From positions 1 through 40,541 of the forward strand of contig JAGGWN010000037.1 of the NCBI GenBank assembly GCA_021157415.1: a stretch of 40,541 bases of DNA, given 5' to 3'. This stretch comes from Bacteroidales bacterium (lineage in GTDB: Bacteria > Bacteroidota > Bacteroidia > Bacteroidales > VadinHA17). Shown here one piece after another: positions 8,800 through 17,333 of the stretch. A model generated the notes under the pieces. The model did no database searches and was not told the origin of the DNA. It worked only from the letters and a program-made list of their open reading frames with translations. A program made the translations under genes and the position numbers. The number at the start of each line of letters is the position of its first letter. The first letter of the stretch is position 1.

Positions 8800-9795
8800 A
8801 TGACATACAATCCGAATCCTGACAGATACAAAAATACCGAATACAACCGCAGCGGCAACAGCGGGTTGCTGCTACCCCCTGTTTCTTTGGGATTGTGGCA
8901 TAACTTCGGCCATGTAGATGACCTGGAGACCGGCAGGGAAACTCTTCTGACCGCATTCGACCGGGGGATCATTCATTTCGACCTGGCTAACAACTACGGT
9001 CCTCCTCCGGGCAGTGCCGAGGAAAACTTCGGCAAGATTCTGAAAAACGATCTGGCCCCGTACCGTGATGAGTTGATCATTTCTACCAAAGCCGGTTATT
9101 TGATGTGGGACGGCCCTTACGGGGAGTGGGGTTCCAGGAAGTATCTGCTGGCCAGTCTCGACCAGAGCCTGAAACGTCTGGGACTGGAATACGTGGATAT
9201 TTTTTACTCCCACCGTTTTGATCCGGATACCCCTCTGGAAGAAACCATGGGAGCACTGGCACATGCTGTCAGGCAGGGCAAAGCCCTCTATGCCGGCATT
9301 TCCAATTATGATCCGGACAGCACCGTGCGGGCCGCCGAAATACTGCAATCATTAGGCACCCCCTGTGTGATCCACCAGGCACGTTACTCCATGCTCGATC
9401 GTTGGGTGGAAAAAGGATTGCTCAACACGCTGGATGAAAAAGGTATCGGATGCATCGCTTTCTCCCCCCTGGCCCAGGGACTGCTTACCAACAAATACCT
9501 GAAAGAGATCCCGGAAAACTCGAGGGCTGCCAGCCCCTACGGTTTCCTGCAGAAATCAGCCATCACTCCTAAACTGGTAAAAGTATTAAACAAGCTGAAT
9601 AACCTGGCAGCGAAACGAGGTCAGAGCCTGGCCCAGATGGCACTCTCCTGGGTGCTAAAAGACCCGCGGGTCACCTCCGTGCTTATCGGGGCCCGTAACA
9701 AGGAACAACTGCTCGACTCGATGAAGTGTATGGAAAACACCGGCTTTTCCGGAGAAGAATTAAATATGATTGACGGGTATCTGGAAGAACTGTGA
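8800..9795 (+). CDS. Aldo/keto reductase, L-glyceraldehyde 3-phosphate reductase (YghZ/MgrA) type
   Basis: This 331-residue protein is a cytoplasmic NADPH-dependent aldo/keto reductase of the YghZ group, which reduces L-glyceraldehyde 3-phosphate and also methylglyoxal. The catalytic tetrad is visible as D61 (FDLANNYGPP), Y66, K97 (STKAGYLMWDGPYGEWGS) and H138 (FYSHRFDPDTP). The FDLANNYGPPPGSAE stretch and length are typical of YghZ. Its start MTYNPNPDRYKNTEYNRSG also fits the subgroup. It is the only confident plus-strand gene in the window and is divergent from addA. A methylglyoxal synthase gene lies 7.5 kb away, so a methylglyoxal detoxification role is possible, but no direct link is visible. 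Confidence 0.93.
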   Translation: MTYNPNPDRYKNTEYNRSGNSGLLLPPVSLGLWHNFGHVDDLETGRETLLTAFDRGIIHFDLANNYGPPPGSAEENFGKILKNDLAPYRDELIISTKAGYLMWDGPYGEWGSRKYLLASLDQSLKRLGLEYVDIFYSHRFDPDTPLEETMGALAHAVRQGKALYAGISNYDPDSTVRAAEILQSLGTPCVIHQARYSMLDRWVEKGLLNTLDEKGIGCIAFSPLAQGLLTNKYLKEIPENSRAASPYGFLQKSAITPKLVKVLNKLNNLAAKRGQSLAQMALSWVLKDPRVTSVLIGARNKEQLLDSMKCMENTGFSGEELNMIDGYLEEL

Positions 9796-9881
9796 GAAAG
9801 GATTAATGAAGAACAGATGAAAAACGGGAAACTAAAAAACTTTAGCTACTCATAACTTTAGTCATTTTAGTGACTTAGCAA

Positions 9882-9914
9882 AACTCCCCCGCCCCATTCC
9901 GGGACGAGGGAGTT
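9882..9914 (-). terminator. GC-rich hairpin terminator between convergent genes
   Basis: AACTCCC (9882-9888) and GGGAGTT (9908-9914) form an outer 7-bp stem, with additional CG/CCC-GGG/CG pairing inside. Read on the minus strand the stem runs into TTTT, so it suits termination of the beta-helix gene that stops at 9946. On the plus strand no T tract follows, so help for the reductase gene would be weaker. Confidence 0.6.
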
Positions 9915-9945
9915 CCTGCACAACTACTACTGCTCCTGCTATCTC

Positions 9946-12900
9946 TTATCTTACCTTGATGATCCTGGTACGGTAAACCGTCCGCTCTCCTTCCACCGAG
10001 AGGATATAGACCCCGGGCGACAGATCGCCGACCCGGATGCTCCTGACCGCACCTGTAGGTACGAAGCCGTAATGCAGTGTCTTGCGCAATCTCCCGTCCA
10101 TACTGGTAATGCGCACTGTCAGCTTCCGGTCGTCCGTCCGGTCAAACCGCACGAAGAGCGCTTCCCGTACAGGGTTGGGCCAGACGGTCACATGAGAAAA
10201 ATCCGTGAGGTCACGGTGCCCCGTGACATTTGAGATGACAATGGAGATTTTCAGACTCTGCAGTACTCCCAGGATGGAAAACACTTGATTTTCCTGCCCG
10301 ATGACCACACTGTCATTGTTTTCATCCATGGGCCAGTACCAGAAATCGGCATCGAAATAATAATGCCCGGCAGGAACACTATCGAACGCAAATTTCCCTG
10401 CGTCATCTGTCACATCAAATTTAACGATTGCTCCGTTTTGATCAACCAGAAACACCCACTGATGATCCAGGGCACTGCTGTCGGATGAATTGATCATCGT
10501 ACCGGTAATGGTGTTGGTTCCGCTGATCCTGTTTGCCTTCAGTGCATGTATCTGCACCCCGCTGGTGTCTTTTTGCAGATCCAGCCAGGAAGCCTCCCTG
10601 AAAAAGGCCACCCCTCCCAGATAGGTCCTTATCAGATCGGGATAATCATCCCGGTCGGGCTCGTAAGAAGCTGTCACAGCTCCCATCGGGAAATTCTCCA
10701 CGATGGTCAGATGAGTATCAATAACATCCCTTCCTTCCGTATGGTCACAATATTGTTCATTCTCCTTTTTATGTGCCACGATCAGTCTCCCACGGGTCAG
10801 GGGGGACTGTTGCTGGTCATAAAACTCAAATCCGATATTAAACTCACTCTTCTTCACCTTAATAAATATCCAGGCAGAATTCTTCATTCCTCTTTCATCC
10901 TCAATATAATATATTACGGAGTCCATTCCCGTGAAATCACTCTGGGGGGTCAAATACCGTACCGTATCGAAGGCCACTTCTGTGATATTCCCGTGAGCCG
11001 GTATCCCTGTACCCGTCACATGGATCGTATCCTGATCCGGATCGCTGTCATTGTCCAGAACACTGATCCTTACACTATAACCTCTAAAAACTTCCGTCGT
11101 ATCATTTTCCGCCACCGGTGGATGGTTTTCCGGCATCCAATCGAACTCATCTGCTCCGATGTCGGGGTATTGCGGATTACGCAGGTCGCCGTCAATATCC
11201 TCTGTAATACCGGCAACGGGTACGCCGGCGCTGTCAAGGGCCGCCGCCGTAACATGAAGGTTCGTGTCCGAAACAAAACCGGGGTTTGCATCCACAGAGT
11301 GTCCATTCATGCCACTGGCTGTTTTGATCGCATCCAGGCCGGCACAGTCCTGATCCCAATACCCCAGGTTGGTCCCTTCGGAATAAAAACAATTATAATC
11401 AAATGTATTAAAAGCCGAGTTCTTAACATAAATGGCATATTCAGTCCCCTGGTTGCTGAAAATATTATTTCTAACCCGCACCTCATGGGCCTGATAAATA
11501 CTCAAAGGACGGGATTTGTAACTATTGGAAAAAGAAGATACACTATTGTAATAAACATCTATCTGTTCACAATTCATAAGTTCCATGGCATCCTTGTTAG
11601 GACTTGTCCCGTCACAAACAATAAAATTGTTATAGATCCGTCCATACTGGTCATATGGCAGGGAACAGGAATTTAACACCAATCCGCCACCATATTTCGA
11701 CCTGATATAGTTATTATCAATCTGCAGTTTCTGAGAAACATTGCCGATAAATATACCGTACATTCCCCCGGGTATATTGTTATTTGAAATAACCGGCGAT
11801 TCGACACCGGAAAGATAGACGGGTTGATAATTGTTATCCGGGAAAATATTCCCCGACACTTCCAGCTCTCCCGGTAAGGTAGTGTGCTGGGAAAGATTCA
11901 AAATTATGGATGTGCTGCCGTTCAGTATAGAATTCTCCTTAAAAGCCATGTAGTGAAAATTCAGATAATTCGAGAAAACAAGCCTTGCTGAAGGATTGGC
12001 ATCCCCCTGGGGTGTGCCGGAAATTATACAGGAGTCAACCTCCAGGCTATCCACCATCCCTTTCAGTCTGAAAACCAAAGAATATTGTGATCCCAAAGCT
12101 TCAAGGGCCAGATTCCGGATACGTAAAAATGAACTGCCTGCAAGTTTGAGGACATAATTATCATCACCACTACTTGCCTGGTAACGAATATGTACATCGT
12201 CCCGGTTACCAGATGCTGACTCCAGAATCACGGGATGTACAGAAGAAGCCCCGGGTATGGGGGCAATGATACACTGTTCCTCATAGGTCCCGGGTAAAAA
12301 CCGCAACTTCAGCGTGTCGGATACGCCTTTTATCCTTGTATCAAGTATCGCATCATTCAGTGTGGTATAATCTCCGCCGGCGCCAATGGTTTTTATCCCG
12401 CTTAACGGAGGTTTTACATCTGCCAGGGCCGAATATTCATAACATCCGATGTCCGGAGGATTATTTCTGTTATTCCCTTCAAGATCCTCCGGTATTTCAG
12501 TAATCTGTATCCCTGCACCATCCAGCCAGGCAGACCGGGCATGAAGGTCTGTTTCGCTCACAAAACAGGGCCAGGCAAATACCGAATGAGCATTATCACC
12601 ACTGGCAATTTTCAATGAACGAAAATCCTCACAATTTTTGGCATCATTCCAATAGGCAAATATTCTCCCGGGAGTATAGTAATTGTTATAATCGCAACTG
12701 TTAAAATCTCCGGTATTAGCCACATAAATAGCATAACCGTCATTCAGGGTCACCAGGTTATTGTTCAAAATATTGATCGTGCTTCCCGTACAATTTTCCA
12801 GAGAAAGTGCTCTGGCCTGAAAATAATCCTGATTGACCATGACGGTATTGTGGTAAATGTTCAAATAATAGGAACCGGATAATGATATTCCATAGTGGCC

Positions 12901-13797
12901 ATTTTGATTCCCGGCTATCAGGTTATTACTGATATATGACTCAAATCCGGAGGCGGATTTAAGATTGGAGAACTGCATCCCGACCCAAAGGATATTCGTC
13001 AGTTGGTTCGATTGAATGATTGTTGCATTGGTTGATGTGTTAACAATGATCCCGTAGGTTGCATATTTGATCCTATTCCGGGATATCTCAGGGGCTTCTG
13101 CGATATTCAGGGATACAGCACAATATCCGGTACTGTCAAAGCGGTTGTACTTAATCACCGGATACAGGTTGTTTTTGCTGTAACTGTTACAGAATATCCC
13201 GAAACTGGCCCGGCTAAACCAATTATGAAGGATCTTCAGATGAGTCAACAACGCATTCTCTGATTGAATATGTGCCCCGCGGATAATAGCATTGGTATTG
13301 TAAGTACCTTTAAAAACGCAATTTTCTATGGTAAGATATTCTGCATAATCCTCAATGGTAATGATGCGGTTATAGGTCTTATCCAGCGCCCAAAAAGTCA
13401 TCCCTTTTAGCGTAACATAGCTGATCCTTTTTAATGTAACCAGAAAATTATCAGCATCTCCCCCGGCATCATACTTTATCACCACATCCGTAGAGTCTCC
13501 TGTCTGAGACTGAAAAGTTATCGGATTATTCTCACCTGCATTTGGTATATAATCCAGTGTGAATTGCTCACTGTATGTACCCGGTTTAATGTTGAATACC
13601 ACCGGACCGCTCACACCAAGGTTATGCAGGTCATCTGCTGCTGCCTGAAAAGAAGTGTATGTTTCACCCGGACCAATGGTATAGGATCCGTTTAATTGGG
13701 CAAACAGGCCGGAAGAAAAACCAAAAAGAAGAATAAGTATAATTATCATATATCCGGCTCTCCCTTTTTTCATCCTGAAAGTAAAAATAGTTTTCAT
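9946..13797 (-). CDS. Secreted double right-handed beta-helix protein with T9SS sorting domain
   Basis: This 1283-residue surface or secreted protein has a Sec signal (hydrophobic MIIILILLFGFSSGLFAQ, to about residue 33). Two homologous beta-helix modules follow at about 34-455 and 465-885. Each opens with an IGxGxxYTxxxxA motif and closes with a RNPxxPDIGxxE-type segment. Next comes a cadherin/Big_9-like domain near 890-985 (ENDTTEVFRGYSVRISVLDNDS), an uncharacterised segment, and a carboxypeptidase-regulatory-like fold near 1095-1165 (ITGTMINSSDSSALDHQWVF). A type IX sorting domain ends the protein from about 1200 (VTVWPNPVREAL to SPGVYILSVEGERTVYRTRI). The helix modules resemble parallel beta-helix polysaccharide-binding or lyase scaffolds, but I see no catalytic signature. 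It is transcribed alone. Confidence 0.88.
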   Translation of the reverse strand: MKTIFTFRMKKGRAGYMIIILILLFGFSSGLFAQLNGSYTIGPGETYTSFQAAADDLHNLGVSGPVVFNIKPGTYSEQFTLDYIPNAGENNPITFQSQTGDSTDVVIKYDAGGDADNFLVTLKRISYVTLKGMTFWALDKTYNRIITIEDYAEYLTIENCVFKGTYNTNAIIRGAHIQSENALLTHLKILHNWFSRASFGIFCNSYSKNNLYPVIKYNRFDSTGYCAVSLNIAEAPEISRNRIKYATYGIIVNTSTNATIIQSNQLTNILWVGMQFSNLKSASGFESYISNNLIAGNQNGHYGISLSGSYYLNIYHNTVMVNQDYFQARALSLENCTGSTINILNNNLVTLNDGYAIYVANTGDFNSCDYNNYYTPGRIFAYWNDAKNCEDFRSLKIASGDNAHSVFAWPCFVSETDLHARSAWLDGAGIQITEIPEDLEGNNRNNPPDIGCYEYSALADVKPPLSGIKTIGAGGDYTTLNDAILDTRIKGVSDTLKLRFLPGTYEEQCIIAPIPGASSVHPVILESASGNRDDVHIRYQASSGDDNYVLKLAGSSFLRIRNLALEALGSQYSLVFRLKGMVDSLEVDSCIISGTPQGDANPSARLVFSNYLNFHYMAFKENSILNGSTSIILNLSQHTTLPGELEVSGNIFPDNNYQPVYLSGVESPVISNNNIPGGMYGIFIGNVSQKLQIDNNYIRSKYGGGLVLNSCSLPYDQYGRIYNNFIVCDGTSPNKDAMELMNCEQIDVYYNSVSSFSNSYKSRPLSIYQAHEVRVRNNIFSNQGTEYAIYVKNSAFNTFDYNCFYSEGTNLGYWDQDCAGLDAIKTASGMNGHSVDANPGFVSDTNLHVTAAALDSAGVPVAGITEDIDGDLRNPQYPDIGADEFDWMPENHPPVAENDTTEVFRGYSVRISVLDNDSDPDQDTIHVTGTGIPAHGNITEVAFDTVRYLTPQSDFTGMDSVIYYIEDERGMKNSAWIFIKVKKSEFNIGFEFYDQQQSPLTRGRLIVAHKKENEQYCDHTEGRDVIDTHLTIVENFPMGAVTASYEPDRDDYPDLIRTYLGGVAFFREASWLDLQKDTSGVQIHALKANRISGTNTITGTMINSSDSSALDHQWVFLVDQNGAIVKFDVTDDAGKFAFDSVPAGHYYFDADFWYWPMDENNDSVVIGQENQVFSILGVLQSLKISIVISNVTGHRDLTDFSHVTVWPNPVREALFVRFDRTDDRKLTVRITSMDGRLRKTLHYGFVPTGAVRSIRVGDLSPGVYILSVEGERTVYRTRIIKVR

Positions 13798-13832
13798 GTG
13801 TTTAAATATTTTTATTTTATTTTATTAATAAT

Positions 13833-13854
13833 GAAGAAAATAAAAATTTTCTTC
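13833..13854. repeat. Perfect 9-bp inverted repeat upstream of the beta-helix gene
   Basis: GAAGAAAAT and ATTTTCTTC flank a four-base AAAA loop. The element starts 36 bases upstream of the ATG at 13797, where a 5' leader hairpin or an operator would be expected. Confidence 0.5.
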
Positions 13855-14198
13855 ACCGACGTAACCGGTTACTCACAGTAAAACTGTTCGTGAACTTGCC
13901 GTGCTCGTTTCGCTCTCCCATGAGTTTTTTTAATCATTTTTATTTGTGAATTTTTGATAAAAAAAATCATGTTCGTTTTATCATAAAATGATTAATTGAA
14001 AAAAAATAAATCTCATATATATATTGATCATTACTTACCAGAAAGAAAAACGGATCAAACAATCAAACATCAGCAGTGTACACACAGATCTTTCGCGCAC
14101 CATCGCCGAAGCATAAAATCAGTTACAAAATAAATGTTACGAGGATTGAATACAATCCCATAAACATGGGAGATTTTAAAAAAGTAGAAGTCCGGTTA

Positions 14199-14306
14199 TC
14201 ACCCCGTAAAGGGCCGCTTTTTCTCTTGTACCAGCCAGACATCATAGATCAGGGGTGACCAGGCCCGGTAGTAGCGAATTGTATCCAAGGGCTGACACCG
14301 ACAAAC
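14199..14306 (-). pseudogene. Possible C-terminal remnant of a lost gene
   Basis: Between two minus-strand stops a 35-codon frame reads VCRCQPLDTIRYYRAWSP then LIYDVWLVQEKKRPFTG. The composition, rich in aromatic residues and ending with a basic RPFTG tail, looks like a genuine protein C-terminus rather than random AT-rich DNA. No start codon or longer frame precedes it. I do not recognise the parent family. Confidence 0.3.
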
Positions 14307-14377
14307 CTAATGTGTTCCAGTGTTTCAGGATGATCTATTATTGAGATATTTATTTATTTTCTTTCTCTTTCTGAAGA

Positions 14378-15496
14378 TCAGCCGTACATCTTCCGGCGAT
14401 AACTCTCCACCTCCCATCCCAGGATAAAGTCGATCGTCTCCTGCGTGAGGGGATGGGGCCCGCCAAAAGTTTTCGTATAGTAGCTTACCTTCATAAAATC
14501 TTCGAAAACATCCAGGGCGGTTACGGCCACTTGCTCCTTTTCTGCAATACCGAAAAGTCCGTAATCCTTCACCAGCACGATGCGGGGGGCATTACCGTAT
14601 CTTTGCTTGTACTGCGTGATCCTTTGCATCACATCCCCCAATATCTCCGGTATTCTATTCTTTTCCGAATAGATATATTCGGCACCGCAATATACTACTA
14701 TGTCGGGGGTAAAAGGCACGGAGACCGCCCGGAAAGCCTGTACGCTATCGTAAAAATGCCGGTGCAAATTATTGTGGCGCACCACGACATGTTTACCACC
14801 GGTATTCCGTGAGAACTCCTGACGCAGCTGCTCCGTCTCCTCTCCGATGGGCAGGTAACGGATCTCTTCCGGGCCGATGATCTTACGGAGCGTCTCTGTG
14901 ATCGTCTCATAGTGCTGCATGATCTCCCCGGTCGTCATCCCGCTGACGAATACCCCGTGGTTCTGCAGAAAAATGACCTGCGGATCATGGCCGTATCGCT
15001 GCCGGTACGCAGGCAACATCTCTTTAACGATCTTAAAGAGAGAATAACCGGCAGCAGGCTCCACAAAGAGCACCTCTTCACCAAACAACTCCTTTGTCTT
15101 TTCTTCTGCCTGCTGCGAGCACATCAGCGCATTGATCAGCGTAGGATGAGTATGCACCACAAAAGGATATTCGATCAGGTCGTGCAGGGAGGTCTCCACC
15201 GAAGGACGCAGACCTTTCTCCGGGTTGACACGCGCCGCCAGCAGGTCTTCTTTCACTTCGGCTTCCCGTATCTGCACATCTTCACTGTAACGCTTCTCCC
15301 CGATCACCTTCAGTTTCCGGCGATCCAGTTGTACAAAACCCGTCTCGTCGATCGTTGCCAGGGCCATGCCGCTTGCCTTGACCCATAAGTAATGGCCCTC
15401 TTTGTAAGAGGTGTTGCCCCCGCCGGCAATGACATAATCCGGATCACTGCCGTAATGCCGGGAGATGTCAACAAGGGATTTTAATTTTGTGTTCAT
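14378..15496 (-). CDS. Class II aldolase/adducin protein, rhamnulose-1-phosphate aldolase-like half
   Basis: This 372-residue cytoplasmic protein is a zinc-dependent class II aldolase homologue. Visible features are GGGNTSYK (24-32), the active-site acid region PSVETSLHD (E101), zinc histidines H115 and H117 in VVHTHPTLINA, and FLQNHGVFVSG. A second half resembling the aldolase fold ends in FGGPHPLT and GWEVESYRRK. That ending is what I expect from the aldolase part of bifunctional rhamnulose-1-phosphate aldolase/alcohol dehydrogenases. The short-chain dehydrogenase half is absent. It sits downstream of an NCS1 permease and a tiny membrane protein on the same strand, 112 bases from the latter. 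The exact sugar phosphate is uncertain; 5-deoxypentulose phosphates are an alternative. Confidence 0.82.
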   Translation of the reverse strand: MNTKLKSLVDISRHYGSDPDYVIAGGGNTSYKEGHYLWVKASGMALATIDETGFVQLDRRKLKVIGEKRYSEDVQIREAEVKEDLLAARVNPEKGLRPSVETSLHDLIEYPFVVHTHPTLINALMCSQQAEEKTKELFGEEVLFVEPAAGYSLFKIVKEMLPAYRQRYGHDPQVIFLQNHGVFVSGMTTGEIMQHYETITETLRKIIGPEEIRYLPIGEETEQLRQEFSRNTGGKHVVVRHNNLHRHFYDSVQAFRAVSVPFTPDIVVYCGAEYIYSEKNRIPEILGDVMQRITQYKQRYGNAPRIVLVKDYGLFGIAEKEQVAVTALDVFEDFMKVSYYTKTFGGPHPLTQETIDFILGWEVESYRRKMYG

Positions 15497-15528
15497 AGTT
15501 ACTAGGTACTGGTTGCTGGTTGCTGGTT

Positions 15529-15591
15529 AACTTTTCAACCATTCAACTTTTCAACTTTTCAACTTTTCAACTTTTCAACTTTTCAACTTTT
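15529..15591. repeat. (TTCAACTT)n octamer tandem repeat
   Basis: About seven near-perfect copies of an 8-base unit, AACTTTTC, lie between the aldolase gene and the small membrane-protein gene. They are followed by CATCG/CATCAT-type simple repeats up to about 15620, which run into the end of the small gene. Related TTCAAC motifs recur near 22850-23025. The unit is too short and spacerless to be a CRISPR. Confidence 0.85.
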
Positions 15592-15608
15592 GTTTCGTTC
15601 ATCGTTCA

Positions 15609-15806
15609 TCATTCATCGATCATCCTTCCTTCCGGCTTCTTCCTCCCCAGCCAGGGGATTGCCCCGATAAACCAGATCACAGCCCCCACCAGCACCCACG
15701 ATTTCATTGCCTCTTCATTCATGGTTCCCATATAACGTAATATCGGAGGAACAAGTGTCAGCAGCAAACCTGCCATAGCCGTGATTTTAAAAACAATCTT
15801 TATCAT
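15609..15806 (-). CDS. Small two-helix membrane protein
   Basis: This 65-residue protein has two hydrophobic segments, roughly residues 3-25 (VFKITAMAGLLLTLVPPIL) and 36-55 (SWVLVGAVIWFIGAIPW). A charged tail, RKKPEGRMIDE, follows. Its ATG overlaps the end of the upstream permease gene by four bases, a classic translational-coupling arrangement. A small accessory subunit for the permease is a reasonable inference. I do not recognise a named family with certainty. Confidence 0.75.
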   Translation of the reverse strand: MIKIVFKITAMAGLLLTLVPPILRYMGTMNEEAMKSWVLVGAVIWFIGAIPWLGRKKPEGRMIDE

Positions 15807-17185
15807 GCTGCAACGGTTTTTGGTTTTTGATAAAACTTACTAAATAGAATATAGATAAATCCTGCTATAAGCCATACCGGAAAAGGCAGGAAGAAAAGAT
15901 CGATATGCAGGTAGAGGTTTGCAGCCAGTGCCGCCGCAAGCATCAGGAACCAGGTCCAGCCGGCAGCCTGGTTGAAAAGGATCCCTTTTTTCTCTGCATA
16001 ATCATCCTGCAGGCCCATTTTCGGGAGGATGTAATAATCAACAAAGATCACAGCGCCCATGGGCACCAGTACGAGTCCGTAGAGTGCCACAAAGTCGAGC
16101 AGTTTCATCACCAGTGCCGGGAAGAGGGCTGCCGTGGTGGTCACCAGGCCGGCCACGAGGGTCACCTTCCAGCGGCTCCAGCCTGAGGCCACTTGCAGGG
16201 CCATGCCGGCGCGGTAGAGGGTGGGGTTGGCGGTGGTCCATCCGGCGATGATCACAGCAATAGCGCCGGAGATACCCAGGGCCTCATAAGCCACCATGCC
16301 GGGGGCATCGCTGTGGGCGGCAGCATAGAGGATACCGGAAGCAATCCAGGCCACATAATGTCCCAGAAACATACCCACAGCCGAAGCAAAGCCGTAGGTC
16401 CATTTTCTGGCATAGCGCAGTATGGTCAGGTCGGACATCCCCAGATGCATGGCTGCATTGGCCAGCCAGGTGAAGAAGATCACATGCCAGATAGTAAACT
16501 GAGACTGGCCTTCCAGCGCCACACCGGTCCATATCTTTGTACGGGCCACCTCCCAGAAGTTATGCGTTCCGGGCGCCACACCCAGTTTGGGCATCACGGC
16601 AATAGCTGCCGCTATAAAAATCAGAAACATCCAGGGAGCCGAGACTTTGGCAAAACGAGCCAGTGCATCAAACCCGAGAATGGCCATGGTTGTGATCACG
16701 GCCCCTACAACAAAAACTGTAACTACCCATCCCACACTGTTAGGAAGCATATCAGAAAGGGTGGGCATGGTGATATGGAAAGGGATGCCCACGGCCGTGG
16801 CCGAAACCGCCACCATGGCGCCGGCAAGAAAACAGAACATCAGGGCATTGACGATATTGTATATGAAGACCAGCACCGGCCCGGCGACCTTCTTCAGCTG
16901 CCAGTAAAGGGAGAGGCGTTTTTTTACGGCAATGGGTGCCGTCAGGAAAGCCCAACTCAGCACCGCCAGAATATTCCCGATGAGCCCCCCCAGGAACATA
17001 TCGGTCACCGACACCCCGTGGGCTACGAACAACATGCCGATGACAAACTCGGTGCCGGCCACATGCTCGCCGGCATACATTCCCAGAAAATTACCTATAC
17101 TTTGAAGTTTGTTTTCAGTTACCGGCTCACGGTCAAACTCATACAACGCATCGAGACGCCGGGACAATGTTGTTGCCTTAGTCAT
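15803..17185 (-). CDS. NCS1-family purine/cytosine permease-like transporter
   Basis: This 460-residue integral membrane protein has about twelve hydrophobic segments. It matches the NCS1 (CodB-like, purine-cytosine permease) family. The N-terminus is cytoplasmic and charged, followed by LQSIGNFLGMYAGEHVAGTEFVIG, where family members have a conserved first helix. Inner segments such as LGGLIGNILAVLSW and VDYYILPKMGL near the end are typical. NCS1 proteins import nucleobases or related compounds with a proton or sodium. It heads a unit with the small membrane protein and the class II aldolase, so its substrate may not be a simple nucleobase. The start at 17185 is 28 bases from a TAAATTTG box. 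Confidence 0.85.
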   Translation of the reverse strand: MTKATTLSRRLDALYEFDREPVTENKLQSIGNFLGMYAGEHVAGTEFVIGMLFVAHGVSVTDMFLGGLIGNILAVLSWAFLTAPIAVKKRLSLYWQLKKVAGPVLVFIYNIVNALMFCFLAGAMVAVSATAVGIPFHITMPTLSDMLPNSVGWVVTVFVVGAVITTMAILGFDALARFAKVSAPWMFLIFIAAAIAVMPKLGVAPGTHNFWEVARTKIWTGVALEGQSQFTIWHVIFFTWLANAAMHLGMSDLTILRYARKWTYGFASAVGMFLGHYVAWIASGILYAAAHSDAPGMVAYEALGISGAIAVIIAGWTTANPTLYRAGMALQVASGWSRWKVTLVAGLVTTTAALFPALVMKLLDFVALYGLVLVPMGAVIFVDYYILPKMGLQDDYAEKKGILFNQAAGWTWFLMLAAALAANLYLHIDLFFLPFPVWLIAGFIYILFSKFYQKPKTVAA

Positions 17186-17212
17186 ATTTTATTTTTGCGC
17201 GTTAATTTATAA

Positions 17213-17220
17213 CAAATTTA
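17213..17220 (-). promoter_or_regulatory. Candidate -7 box for the NCS1 permease unit
   Basis: Read on the minus strand, 17220 to 17213 is TAAATTTG, an exact match to TAnnTTTG. It lies 28 bases before the ATG at 17185. No clear -33 TTTG was found at the usual distance. Confidence 0.4.
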
Positions 17221-17333
17221 TGTAATCTGTCATCATGCGGGCATTATTATTATATTATTCATATCCGACATTACACCGATACCCGCCAATAAAAAATAAT
17301 CAGGGACCTAAACAGAACCAATAGAACATGTAA

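Larger units (their letters stand above)
13798..14377. other. 580-base AT-rich intergenic region with small inverted repeats
   Basis: No convincing intact gene is visible. The region holds a 9-bp inverted repeat at 13833-13854 (GAAGAAAAT, loop AAAA, ATTTTCTTC) just upstream of the beta-helix gene. It also has a TGATAAAA/TTTTATCA inverted pair near 13955-13985, and two back-to-back mini-hairpins at about 14143-14171 (GATTG/CAATC then TCCCAT/ATGGGA). A likely coding remnant lies at 14199-14306. Confidence 0.6.

Noticed and set aside
8685-8972. Longer addA N-terminus from an ATG at 8972
   Set aside because: It would cover the start of the divergent reductase gene, and the added residues do not resemble the family; the Walker A start at 8684 fits.
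13881-13925. Short minus-strand frame beginning MGERNEHGKFTNS
   Set aside because: It is about 19 codons long with no supporting context.
14076-14258. A 60-codon plus-strand frame in the intergenic region
   Set aside because: The peptide has no recognisable pattern and it overlaps the better minus-strand remnant.
15529-15591. Possible CRISPR array
   Set aside because: The unit is 8 bases with no spacers and no cas genes are nearby.
16193-17212. A 339-codon plus-strand frame rich in Gly and His
   Set aside because: It is the antisense of the NCS1 permease membrane segments.
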